A stretch of DNA of 64,000 bases from Bacillota bacterium (GTDB lineage: Bacteria; Bacillota; Bacilli; Desulfuribacillales; Desulfuribacillaceae): contig JAEWFW010000064.1 of assembly GCA_023388635.1 (NCBI GenBank), positions 36,723 to 100,722 of the forward strand. Reading direction: 5' to 3'. The notes under the pieces are model-generated. The model saw only the letters and a list, made by a program, of their open reading frames with translations. It made no database searches and was not told where the DNA came from. The position numbers and the translations under genes were made by a program. Each line of letters begins with the position of its first letter. Position 1 is the first letter of the stretch. Of the stretch, positions 1-7,596 are shown piece by piece.

Positions 1-123
1 GGAAAGATTTTGATAGAAAGTGAGCGGTGTAGGTTTAAGTGTTTGATAGATAATTTTCTCCGCTTGTAATACTCCTCGGTATGAGACAGTGGAAACAGGA
101 CGATTAATAATTGCTGTTTTCAT
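1..123 (-). CDS. Threonine dehydratase-like PLP enzyme, 5' part only
   Basis: Partial gene leaving the window on the left; only the first 41 codons are present. The start is an ATG at 123 with an AAGGGGC-type ribosome site about 8 bases upstream. The visible N-terminus has a helix ending in a PTPL motif, the arrangement seen at the start of threonine/serine dehydratases and related fold-type II PLP enzymes, where PTPL precedes the substrate-binding strand. It is divergent from a MocR-type regulator, and MocR genes often control the neighbouring PLP or amino acid gene. The family call rests on about 40 residues and is tentative. Confidence 0.5.
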   Translation of the reverse strand, partial: MKTAIINRPVSTVSYRGVLQAEKIIYQTLKPTPLTFYQNLS

Positions 124-150
124 AAAAAGCCCCTTTCTTACGGACGATAT

Positions 151-224
151 TTGCATACAATGCATACAATTTATAAGATTGTACCATTGAATATCGGAGA
201 AATCCACGCTATAATTGTATGCAA
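151..224. promoter_or_regulatory. Candidate MocR operator cluster
   Basis: TTGCATACAAT at 151-161 is followed at once by a second GCATACAAT (162-170), a head-to-tail pair. An inverted copy, ATTGTATGCAA, lies at 214-224 and overlaps the -10 box of the regulator's promoter. Members of this family such as GabR and PdxR bind direct repeats near their own promoter, so autoregulation plus control of the divergent gene is the likely role. Inferred from sequence only. Confidence 0.5.
187..215 (+). promoter_or_regulatory. SigA-type promoter of the MocR gene
   Basis: TTGAAT (187-192), 17-base spacer, TATAAT (210-215), followed by the regulator's start at 247. The -10 overlaps the inverted GCATACAAT copy, placing the promoter under likely self-control. 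Confidence 0.6.
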
Positions 225-246
225 GACAATTGAAAGGATCATTCAT

Positions 247-1665
247 ATGCCGATAAATTCATTTGAAAACTATCCCTTAACCTGGAAACCGGAACGCGAT
301 ACATTAGAAAAGCCGTTGTATTTATCGATTGCCAATCGGCTGGAAGAAGATATTGTCACAGGTAAGCTGTTGCCCCATACTAAATTACCCCCACAAAGGG
401 AGCTCGCCGACTTCCTAGATATTAATCTCAGCACTGTTACCAGGGCGTTTAAAGTTTGTGAATTGAAAGGGTTAATCTATGGGACAACCGGCAAAGGAAC
501 CTTTGTAGCGGCAAACACCAATTTGCCCAATGTCGTGACGAACCACGAATCGACGGCGAAATATATCGAATTAGGGGTTATTAAACCATTCTATCAGTTG
601 AACTCACTTGTGATGAATTTGATGCCGTCTGTTTTGAACAAGTCGTATGCCAATACGCTATTAGAATACAGCTATCCCTTGGGGACGGAATACCAATTAC
701 AGGCGGCACAGCAATGGCTGGCGTATTTTCATATGGATGTCGCGACAGACAATCTTGTCATTACTTCCGGGGCACAGAATGCACTGACGATTGCGTTAGT
801 ATCTCTGTTCAAACCGGGGGATAAGATTGTTACGGATCTGTATACGCATCCGAATTTTAAAAATCTCGCCAGTCTATTAAATATTCAACTCGTACCTGTC
901 GCCAGCGACGAATACGGAATGGTTCCCGAATCACTCGATGCTGTATGTAAGACAAACGGTATTAAGGGAATTTATCTGATGCCGTCATACAGCAATCCGA
1001 CGAATACGACGATGCATGCGGAACGTCGGGCAGACATTGCCAAGATCATCGTCAAACACGCGATGATTTTAATTGAAGACGACGTATATGCTTTTTTATT
1101 GCGGGAGAAAATCCCACCGGTTTCCGCCTTAATACCGGAGCAGTCCATTTATATATGCGGCACGTCGAAATCGCTTTGCGCGGGTTTGCGTGTAGCCTTT
1201 GTCGCATTACCGACGACACTTCGCGCCCGGTATGTCAACGGTATTTATAATATCAATTTGAAAACACCGGCGTTGAATGTGGAAATCATCAGTGATTTGA
1301 TTTATAGCGGAACGGCTGTGAAAATAATAGAGCAAAAGCTGGAATTGGTTCAACAGCGCAATCAAGTATATTATCAGTATTTCCCTTCGGAACAAACGCC
1401 AATGGATACGATGTGTTTTTCTCAATGGCTTGCGATCGACAGCCGCATACCCGGTCATCAATTTGAAGAACTGGCGAAAAAGCGGGGAATCCGGGTATTT
1501 TGTTCTGATAGATTTGCCGTCGGCAATGAAGAAGGACGCTCATTTTTGCGCATCGCCGTCTCTTCGCCTGACGATGTACAAAGTCTGGAAAGCGGGCTGC
1601 AAATATTGCAAGAACTGCTAGACAATCAATATATCATCGACGAAAAAGCAGATTTTATCGTATAG
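247..1665 (+). CDS. MocR/GntR-family regulator with aminotransferase fold
   Basis: About 472 residues. The N-terminal ~70 residues form a GntR winged helix (PQRELADFLDINLSTVTRAF), followed by a class I aminotransferase-like domain containing SGAQNA, PSYSNPT and a GTSKSLCAGLRVAF segment that holds the PLP-binding lysine. Proteins of this design bind PLP and control amino acid, GABA or PLP genes. ATG 247 is chosen because GAAAGGATC lies just upstream and the winged helix starts where expected; an upstream in-frame ATG at 151 lies inside the operator and precedes the promoter. Its divergent neighbour is a dehydratase-like PLP enzyme, the likely target. The ligand cannot be deduced. Confidence 0.85.
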   Translation: MPINSFENYPLTWKPERDTLEKPLYLSIANRLEEDIVTGKLLPHTKLPPQRELADFLDINLSTVTRAFKVCELKGLIYGTTGKGTFVAANTNLPNVVTNHESTAKYIELGVIKPFYQLNSLVMNLMPSVLNKSYANTLLEYSYPLGTEYQLQAAQQWLAYFHMDVATDNLVITSGAQNALTIALVSLFKPGDKIVTDLYTHPNFKNLASLLNIQLVPVASDEYGMVPESLDAVCKTNGIKGIYLMPSYSNPTNTTMHAERRADIAKIIVKHAMILIEDDVYAFLLREKIPPVSALIPEQSIYICGTSKSLCAGLRVAFVALPTTLRARYVNGIYNINLKTPALNVEIISDLIYSGTAVKIIEQKLELVQQRNQVYYQYFPSEQTPMDTMCFSQWLAIDSRIPGHQFEELAKKRGIRVFCSDRFAVGNEEGRSFLRIAVSSPDDVQSLESGLQILQELLDNQYIIDEKADFIV

Positions 1666-1667
1666 GA

Positions 1668-1696
1668 TTGAATTTTCAGGCTTCAATGTGTACAAT
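1668..1696 (+). promoter_or_regulatory. SigA-type promoter upstream of tyrA
   Basis: TTGAAT (1668-1673), 17-base spacer, TACAAT (1691-1696). It lies in the 95-base gap between the MocR gene and tyrA and is the natural start of the tyrA-aroA transcript. Confidence 0.55.
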
Positions 1697-1760
1697 GAGA
1701 AAAATATTATTTAGTGAGAAGAAGTGAAATCGATATGAAACGGGTTGAGGGAGTAAATCT

Positions 1761-2876
1761 ATGAATCAAAACATCCATATTAAACAAATTTGTATCATTG
1801 GCGTCGGGCTGATTGGTGGCTCGATTGCTTTATCGGTAAAAGATGTGTTTCCAGAAATTGAAATTGTCGGTGTCGATACGGAGTTGAATTACATCCATGA
1901 GGCGCTGTCTGTCGGTGCCATTGACTGGGGAACTGTCGATCTCAAACAAGGAGTGCAGGAAGCAGATATTATCATCATTGCCACACCTGTGAAAGCGACG
2001 GAAGGTATTATAGGGCAACTGTGTGCAATCGATATTAAACCGTCATGCATTGTGACCGACGTAGGCAGCACGAAAGAGAACATTTTTACGATGTCCGAAT
2101 GTTTCCGCGCGAAAAATATTGCTTTTATTGGCGGACACCCAATGGCAGGATCAGAGCGCTCCGGCGTCAAGGCAGCCAGTCTGAGATTGTTCGAAAATGC
2201 ATATTACATATTGACGCCGAGTGAATGGACGGAAGACAAAGACATCGAAACACTGCGGCAGATTTTGTCGTCTACTAAAGCAGAGATTATTGTCATGTCT
2301 TCTAAAATGCATGACCAAGTTGTCGGTGCCATTAGCCATTTACCGCATATCGTTGCATCGGCGCTCGTCAATTTGGTTCGTGAGAAACGGGACAATCCGT
2401 ATTATACGGCTTTGGCTTCAGGAGGTTTTCGTGATATCACGCGGATTGCGTCCGCCAACGTGGAGATGTGGCGTGATATCGTCATCAGTAACCGCGATTC
2501 TATTTTGGAACTGCTCGGCGATTGGGAGCGCCATATGCGCGAATTTAGAGAGGCAATTGAGGCAACAGATGTTTCAAACATCGAGGAATTTTTTGAGACG
2601 GCTAAAAACTATCGTAATGATTTGCCGATCCGCCAGCAAAGTTTAATCTATAACGTCTACCAGATCAATGTCGATATTCCCGACACCCCTGGAGTGATCG
2701 GTAATATTGCCGGCTTGTTAGGGAAAAATGGCGTAAATATCCGTAACTTATACATCACACATAACCGCGAGCGGGGAGAAGGAGCTATGCGCCTGACGTT
2801 TACGACGCGCGAACTGCAAAAACAAGCATTCGACGTGCTGAGCACGGCAGGATATATTGTACAGTTGGAAGATTGA
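1761..2876 (+). CDS. tyrA: Prephenate dehydrogenase with C-terminal ACT domain
   Basis: 371 residues; oxidises prephenate to 4-hydroxyphenylpyruvate with NAD+ in tyrosine synthesis. The Rossmann motif GVGLIGGSIAL is at about residue 14, followed by GGHPMAGSERSG and an SHLPH segment typical of the catalytic domain. The last ~75 residues (YQINVDIPDTPGVIGNIAGLLG) form an ACT domain, the amino-acid-sensing module of Bacillus-type TyrA, suggesting feedback control by tyrosine. GAGGGAG supports the ATG. It is followed 84 bases later by aroA, as in the Bacillus aromatic operon. Confidence 0.95.
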   Translation: MNQNIHIKQICIIGVGLIGGSIALSVKDVFPEIEIVGVDTELNYIHEALSVGAIDWGTVDLKQGVQEADIIIIATPVKATEGIIGQLCAIDIKPSCIVTDVGSTKENIFTMSECFRAKNIAFIGGHPMAGSERSGVKAASLRLFENAYYILTPSEWTEDKDIETLRQILSSTKAEIIVMSSKMHDQVVGAISHLPHIVASALVNLVREKRDNPYYTALASGGFRDITRIASANVEMWRDIVISNRDSILELLGDWERHMREFREAIEATDVSNIEEFFETAKNYRNDLPIRQQSLIYNVYQINVDIPDTPGVIGNIAGLLGKNGVNIRNLYITHNRERGEGAMRLTFTTRELQKQAFDVLSTAGYIVQLED

Positions 2877-2960
2877 GTGAACGTGACAGGTAGGGTATTG
2901 TACAAAATACTATATATGAATGTTCGAATGAGATTGTAAAAGGAAAGGATATGGCAAACA

Positions 2961-4274
2961 ATGAAACATACTGATGATATATGCACATTTCTGCCGATTC
3001 AGGAATTTCGCGGTCAATGTGAAGTGCCTGGCGATAAATCGATTTCTCACCGTTCAATCATTTTCGGCAGCATTGCCGAAGGCGTGACTGAAATCACGAA
3101 TTTTCTGCCGGGTCTTGACTGTATGAGTACGATTGATGTTTTTCGCCGCATGGGAGTGACGATTGATGTCGTAAGCCCTACCCATATTCGCGTGAGCGGT
3201 CGGGGCATGGAGGGGCTGCAAGAGCCGGCGGATATTCTCGATGTCGGAAACTCCGGTACGACGATCCGCTTGTTGAGCGGTCTGTTGAGCGGAACCGCAT
3301 TTTACTCTGTAATGACAGGCGATCAGTCCATACGCAGGCGCCCGATGAATCGCGTGCAGCAGCCGTTGTCATTGATGGGAGCACAAATCTACGGCAGAGA
3401 TCGAGGCAATTTGGCACCCTTAGCGATTGTTGGGACGAAACTGCAAGCGATCACGTATGCATCACCTGTCGCCAGTGCGCAGATCAAATCAAGCATTTTG
3501 CTTGCTGGTCTATGGGCAGACGGACATACGACGGTCACAGAACCGACAAAATCGCGTGACCATACGGAGCGGATGTTAAAAGCATTTGGCGGCGAAGTCG
3601 TCGTCGAAGGCAATTCCGTAACGGTTACAGGTGGAGTTCCTAAGCTACAAGGGCAAAACATCTGTGTTCCCGGGGATATATCATCGGCGGCGTTTTTAAT
3701 GGTAGCCGCATCGATTATTCCTAACAGCGAAATATGTATCGAGAATGTCGGTGTCAATCCGACGCGCTCGGGAATTATCGACGGATTGTTGGCGATGAAT
3801 GCCGATATACAATTGGTCAACCATAGAATGTTCGGAGAAGAGCCGGTTGCCGATATCATAGTGAAGAGCCGGCAGTTAAAGGGGACTGTGATCGGCGGAG
3901 ATTTGATTCCACGTCTGATTGATGAAATCCCTGTCCTATTAGTTGCCGCCGCCGTAGCTGACGGCAAAACGCTTATCAAAGACGCTAAGGAATTGCGTGT
4001 CAAAGAAACGGACCGCATCCAAGTCATGCATGATGAATTGGGCAAGGTCGGAATCCGCAGCACGCCTTTAGCAGACGGTATGGAAATAGACGGTAATCAA
4101 CATTTTACAGGCGGTCATATTGAAACGCATCATGATCACCGCATTGGCATGGCGTTTGCCGTAGCGGCATGCATTGCACAACAAGCGATTACGATATCCG
4201 ATTACTGTGCAGTGCAGGTTTCATTCCCTAATTTCACGGAGATCATGACGCGTTTAGGAGCTCGTTGCGAATAA
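2961..4274 (+). CDS. aroA: 3-phosphoshikimate 1-carboxyvinyltransferase (EPSP synthase)
   Basis: 437 residues. Joins phosphoenolpyruvate to shikimate-3-phosphate, the sixth step of the shikimate pathway. Recognised by the substrate-binding start GDKSISHR, DVGNSGTTIRLLSG, and the LRVKETDRI segment near residue 350, all hallmark EPSP synthase motifs. AGGAAAGGA lies upstream of the ATG. Probably cotranscribed with tyrA. The next genes run on the opposite strand, so the operon ends here. Confidence 0.96.
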   Translation: MKHTDDICTFLPIQEFRGQCEVPGDKSISHRSIIFGSIAEGVTEITNFLPGLDCMSTIDVFRRMGVTIDVVSPTHIRVSGRGMEGLQEPADILDVGNSGTTIRLLSGLLSGTAFYSVMTGDQSIRRRPMNRVQQPLSLMGAQIYGRDRGNLAPLAIVGTKLQAITYASPVASAQIKSSILLAGLWADGHTTVTEPTKSRDHTERMLKAFGGEVVVEGNSVTVTGGVPKLQGQNICVPGDISSAAFLMVAASIIPNSEICIENVGVNPTRSGIIDGLLAMNADIQLVNHRMFGEEPVADIIVKSRQLKGTVIGGDLIPRLIDEIPVLLVAAAVADGKTLIKDAKELRVKETDRIQVMHDELGKVGIRSTPLADGMEIDGNQHFTGGHIETHHDHRIGMAFAVAACIAQQAITISDYCAVQVSFPNFTEIMTRLGARCE

Positions 4275-4291
4275 TACAGGTAGTAATGCAT

Positions 4292-4513
4292 TCAAAGCTC
4301 TACCAGTGCCAACGTGGCAATAAAAAAGATTAGCAGAATCATAATAATCGTCGCGCTGGGAAAGAAAATTGCGTAGATAAATAATACAATCGTACCAATC
4401 AATACGAGAAATTTAGCGATACCCGCCAAATCGAATAAAAAGCAGCGGAAATTTCCCCTTCGGACTAAAGAACACCAAAAACGACGCAGCGTATTTGTGA
4501 AATCGTTAAACAT
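4292..4513 (-). CDS. Small two-helix membrane protein
   Basis: 73 residues. A basic, Cys-containing N-terminus (~25 residues) is followed by two hydrophobic stretches (about 29-48 and 52-71) separated by a short turn, so both ends probably lie on the same side of the membrane. AGGAGTG upstream of the ATG supports translation. It starts 17 bases after the DD-peptidase-like gene and is the last gene of a three-gene minus-strand cluster with a MurF-like ligase. I do not recognise the family; function unknown. Confidence 0.6.
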   Translation of the reverse strand: MFNDFTNTLRRFWCSLVRRGNFRCFLFDLAGIAKFLVLIGTIVLFIYAIFFPSATIIMILLIFFIATLALVEL

Positions 4514-4530
4514 AGGGTTTTCACTCCTGA

Positions 4531-5253
4531 TTACGTCGCATCAATTAAAGCAAATGTCACCTTTTCGAAATTTTCTTGATCAATTCCTGCATAGGATGCG
4601 ACATATATCTGATTATTTTTTTCAAAGAAAAACAAAAAGCACTTTCCTGCTTTAGGAGTGAAACCGGTTTTCCCGGCAATCACTCCTTTTTGCCGTAGTA
4701 ATGTATTGAGGTTTTTAAACACGATAGGCTTCTTGCCGTTTGCCGTGAGTAATTTACATCTGGGCATTTTTAATATATTCATCAGTGTCGTGTTTGGATA
4801 CACTTTTTTGCCGAGCAAAACCAGATCATGGATTGTCGTATAATGTGCCGGATTATGGAGCCCGTTTGGATTGACAAATTGGCTTTTATTCATGCCGATT
4901 TTTTGGCAGTATTGCTTCGTCAACTGTTGCCATGGTTGTTTCGCACGGTATGCGACGACTTTAGACAGAGTAATGGCAATATCGTTCAAACTGCCGATCA
5001 GCAATCCTTGCATTAAACTTTGGATCGTGTAATGAGTCCCGACACGTAAATCGGCACGGAATTGCGGAGCTTGCGGTGATTGGCGGATGCGTATTTTTTC
5101 TTTCATTTGGCAATGTTCTAGGACGAGTAGGGCGGTCAACAGTTTAGTGATGCTGGCAGGAAAGATTCTTTTGTGTGTATTCTTTTTTATTACCCAACAT
5201 GATTGGCTCAGGGAATATACGCCATATGCATTGACTTGATTGAGAATGTCCAT
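4531..5253 (-). CDS. D-Ala-D-Ala carboxypeptidase-like protein without signal peptide
   Basis: 240 residues, peptidase S11 (DacA/DacF) fold. All three serine-enzyme motifs are present: SITK (34-37, nucleophile Ser34), SLN (88-90) and KTG (195-197). Such enzymes trim the terminal D-Ala of peptidoglycan stem peptides outside the cell. Unusually there is no signal peptide: the ORF begins directly in the first catalytic strands, only 3 bases after the MurF-like stop codon, and no longer start is available. The C-terminal domain of full-length DacA enzymes is also missing. It could be cytoplasmic, secreted by another route, or derived from a longer gene. Translation is probably coupled to the MurF-like gene. 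Confidence 0.75.
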   Translation of the reverse strand: MDILNQVNAYGVYSLSQSCWVIKKNTHKRIFPASITKLLTALLVLEHCQMKEKIRIRQSPQAPQFRADLRVGTHYTIQSLMQGLLIGSLNDIAITLSKVVAYRAKQPWQQLTKQYCQKIGMNKSQFVNPNGLHNPAHYTTIHDLVLLGKKVYPNTTLMNILKMPRCKLLTANGKKPIVFKNLNTLLRQKGVIAGKTGFTPKAGKCFLFFFEKNNQIYVASYAGIDQENFEKVTFALIDAT

Positions 5254-5256
5254 CAG

Positions 5257-6639
5257 TTAATCAGTCTTTTTCCGGGTGAGTAATTGCTTGACTAGCGTTT
5301 CCATTTTAAAATCGCGTGATGCTTTAAAATATGCATAGGTTCCCGGTTGCAAAGTCCGCTTCAAATAATTGACGGCATCTGCTTTATTACTCGCATGGTA
5401 AGTTTTTACCTTTGTTTTTGATTGTTTGGAGCCCTCAATCACATATTTGCCGAACGGACCGACTCCGACAACTTGGATTCCCAGATCGGCGGCCTTTTTA
5501 CCTATTTTGCGATGACCGGGGAGCGTGTGCGTTCCTTGCTCACTAATTTCTCCAATGACAGCGATCATCGGTTTTCCTTTGGCGATCAACTTCATTGCCT
5601 TCATCCCTTCGATAGCCGCTGTGGGGTTAGCGTTGAAAGCGTCACTGATCAGCGTCGATTGATTGACGCCTTTTAAGATTTGGGTGCGCATTCCGGAATT
5701 CTTAAAAACGGCAAGTTTTTCTTGAATTCTATTGTAAGGGACTTTTAAAATAAATGCGGCGGCAATGGCGGCTAATGCATTGTACACATTATGCTCACCG
5801 ATCGAAGCAACGGTGAAATTGTACGTAATATTCTTGTAACGAACTTTAAAAGAAGTCGATGTTTTCTTGTATTTTAAATCACTCGCTTTAAAATCGGCGT
5901 TATTGTGAATCCCGAAATAGAGAATTTTCTTTCCTTTGAACTTGCTCAAATCCAATCTTTTCGTATACAGGTTATCGGCATTGAGAATTAAGTAGCCGTT
6001 TTTGCGAATTTTGCCGATGATTTCTTGTTTGGCTTTTATGATATTGTTGATGGAATTGCCTAATTTTCCGATATGGGCATCACCGACATTCGTAATAATG
6101 CCAATCGTCGGTTGATAGTAGGAAGCCATCGTGCGTATTTGCCCTAAGCCTTTCATACCCATTTCGAATACGCCGTATTTATCTTGCGGCTTCATCTTCA
6201 TGGCATAGAATGGGGCAGAGTAGACGGCATTGATTGATGCGATTGTACTGATCACTCTACCTTGGGTGCGCAAGATCTGTGCCAGCATGTTTTTCGTCGT
6301 CGTTTTTCCAGCACTGCCTGTCACACCGATCACAGGACAAGTACATAAATTGCGGTTGTATTGGCTGTATTTAAAAACCATCGATTTATCGACATAAATA
6401 TAATGCAAACGCGGTTTTTCAACGATCTTCCCCTGTAAACTCTTCGGAGCAATAATTCCTTTAGCGCCGCGTTTAATCGCTACGTTCATTCGTATATTGT
6501 AGCCTGCTTTATCACGTACCCAAAAAAAATCGCCCTCTTTGACAAAGCGGCAATCGTCATAGAGTATATTTTTGATTGGTATCGTTCTCGGGGCTTTTGT
6601 CGTCCCTTTCGTTATCTTAAGAAATTCACCTATATTCAT
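5257..6639 (-). CDS. MurF-like Mur ligase family protein
   Basis: 460 residues. The Mur ligase order is clear: N-terminal UDP-substrate domain, ATP P-loop GSAGKTTT (108-115), central catalytic segments (EMGMKGLGQI, TNVGDAHIGKLG) and a C-terminal domain with DAFNANP and GEISEQG. MurF adds D-Ala-D-Ala to UDP-MurNAc-tripeptide in the cytoplasm. It is divergent: the P-loop has Ala where classical MurF has Asn, the usual NN.IGVPL segment is replaced by SINAVYSAP, and it is rich in Lys. It may be a paralog with a specialised substrate rather than the housekeeping enzyme. It leads a cluster with a DD-peptidase-like gene and a small membrane protein. GAGGATCACG precedes the ATG. Confidence 0.75.
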   Translation of the reverse strand: MNIGEFLKITKGTTKAPRTIPIKNILYDDCRFVKEGDFFWVRDKAGYNIRMNVAIKRGAKGIIAPKSLQGKIVEKPRLHYIYVDKSMVFKYSQYNRNLCTCPVIGVTGSAGKTTTKNMLAQILRTQGRVISTIASINAVYSAPFYAMKMKPQDKYGVFEMGMKGLGQIRTMASYYQPTIGIITNVGDAHIGKLGNSINNIIKAKQEIIGKIRKNGYLILNADNLYTKRLDLSKFKGKKILYFGIHNNADFKASDLKYKKTSTSFKVRYKNITYNFTVASIGEHNVYNALAAIAAAFILKVPYNRIQEKLAVFKNSGMRTQILKGVNQSTLISDAFNANPTAAIEGMKAMKLIAKGKPMIAVIGEISEQGTHTLPGHRKIGKKAADLGIQVVGVGPFGKYVIEGSKQSKTKVKTYHASNKADAVNYLKRTLQPGTYAYFKASRDFKMETLVKQLLTRKKTD

Positions 6640-6654
6640 CGTGATCCTCCTCTA

Positions 6655-6755
6655 ACGGCCACAGATGGCCTAATACCGCGATGCCATAGACGGCAAGGAG
6701 CGGTGACGGCCACGGATGGCCTAAATACCGCGATGCCATGGACGGCAAGGAGCGG
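6655..6755 (+). repeat. Tandem double-hairpin repeat, locus A (two ~50-bp units)
   Basis: Unit A1 is 6655-6704 and unit A2 is 6706-6755. Each contains hairpin 1 (GGCCA, 4-base loop, TGGCC) and hairpin 2 (outer CCGC/GCGG, inner TGCC/GGCA with an ATRGAC loop). A1 and A2 are nearly identical; the first loop is CAGA in A1 and CGGA in A2. The same unit recurs at 42382-42481 with compensatory changes. The + strand carries the GGA-containing loops; the adjacent MurF-like gene reads the other strand. Confidence 0.85.
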
Positions 6756-6871
6756 TTCAAATAGCACAAATACTTTTTAATTTTACTTTATAGTATTCAA
6801 GAGACAATCCAAGTGCTTCAAATAAAATACAAAAGGGAACGGTACAAAACAACTAATTTTTACAGTCGTCA

Positions 6872-7018
6872 TGAAACAAATTCCAAATTTTAGATTATTT
6901 TCAGATAGATTTGTTCAATCCTTTTGTACACTATGTATTCGGATTCGCTATGATTGTAATAGGTGCAGCCTTACTGAGAAGAAGAAGCAAAGCGTTACGC
7001 GGAAAGCTGCATCCCTAA
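6872..7018 (+). pseudogene. Possible C-terminal remnant of a membrane protein
   Basis: After an in-frame stop near 6870, one frame runs open to a TAA at 7016-7018 and encodes a hydrophobic helix (YVFGFAMIVIGAALL) followed by a basic RRRSK tail, as at the end of a single-pass membrane or wall-anchored protein. There is no start codon with a ribosome site, and no similar sequence upstream. A strong terminator follows 25 bases later. Best read as the decayed 3' end of a lost gene; chance is possible. Confidence 0.3.
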
Positions 7019-7042
7019 TGTAAAAAAGTAAAAATAAAAATG

Positions 7043-7078
7043 CTGGACGGAAAACATCGTGTTTTCCGTCCAGATTTT
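7043..7078. terminator. Strong hairpin terminator, probably bidirectional
   Basis: A 13-bp perfect stem CTGGACGGAAAAC (7043-7055) / GTTTTCCGTCCAG (7061-7073) with a 5-base loop, followed by ATTTTTA and preceded by an A-rich run, so it can work on either strand. Confidence 0.8.
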
Positions 7079-7191
7079 TAACTTCATATCACAAAAAATC
7101 AGATTTTTTGCAAAAAATTAAAGAAAACATATGTTTCCTTTTCTCCTTTTCTATGGTATAATGTTAGGAAATAGAGGTAGGGGGATTTGCC

Positions 7192-7482
7192 GTGGAAAAT
7201 ATTTTAAAGCAAATTTTGAGCGAACTGCAGAATCTCAACGACAAGTACGAAGGTCTTAACGACAAGTACGAAGGTCTCAATGACAAGTACGAAAGTCTTG
7301 ACAAAAAAGTTGATTCTCAAGGCGAGCACATTCAGCAGCTTATTAAAATTGTCGGCACAACGAATGCCTATCTGGAAGAGATAAGATCAAATCAACAAAA
7401 ACAGGAAAGGGTATTAGAAAAACTTTCCCTTCGTTCAATCACTCAAGAAGCTGAGATTGATGTACTGAGAATGATTAAATAA
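7192..7482 (+). CDS. Small coiled-coil protein with LNDKYE heptad repeats
   Basis: 96 residues. It begins at a GTG with a TAGGGGG ribosome site and a TATAAT (7157-7162) upstream. Residues 15-36 contain three copies of the heptad LNDKYEG/S, encoded by three nearly identical 21-base repeats (about 7237-7299). The rest (QGEHIQQLIKIV, EEIRSNQQKQERVLEKL) continues as a helical, charged coiled coil. There is no membrane segment or catalytic motif. The heptad repeats can expand or shrink by slippage. Function unknown; a structural or oligomerising role is possible. A terminator follows at 7550. Confidence 0.65.
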   Translation: MENILKQILSELQNLNDKYEGLNDKYEGLNDKYESLDKKVDSQGEHIQQLIKIVGTTNAYLEEIRSNQQKQERVLEKLSLRSITQEAEIDVLRMIK

Positions 7483-7549
7483 TTTAATTTCGTGTCTTGT
7501 GTGAGAATTCGATTGCTGAGGAAGAATAATACAATGAAAAATATAAACT

Positions 7550-7592
7550 GAGGTGCATTGAAGTCAATTTTCGTCTTCAATGCACCTCTTTT
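7550..7592. terminator. Hairpin terminator between convergent genes
   Basis: Stem GAGGTGCATTGAAG / CTTCAATGCACCTC (7550-7588) followed by a run of six T. It ends the coiled-coil gene and lies just before the end of the convergent AraC-type gene. Confidence 0.8.
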
Positions 7593-7596
7593 TTAT

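Larger units (their letters stand above)
6640..7191. other. Gene-poor spacer with tandem repeat, gene remnant and terminator
   Basis: 552 bases between the divergent MurF-like and coiled-coil genes. It holds a two-copy hairpin repeat (6655-6755), a reading frame that looks like a C-terminal membrane-protein remnant (about 6872-7018), a strong terminator (7043-7073) and a TATAAT at 7157-7162 that may serve the gene at 7192. I see no tRNA or complete gene. Confidence 0.6.

Noticed and set aside
3389..4063. Long open frame on the minus strand across aroA (about 224 codons)
   Set aside because: Lies wholly inside aroA in antisense, has no ribosome site, and its sequence shows no domain; a codon-bias shadow.
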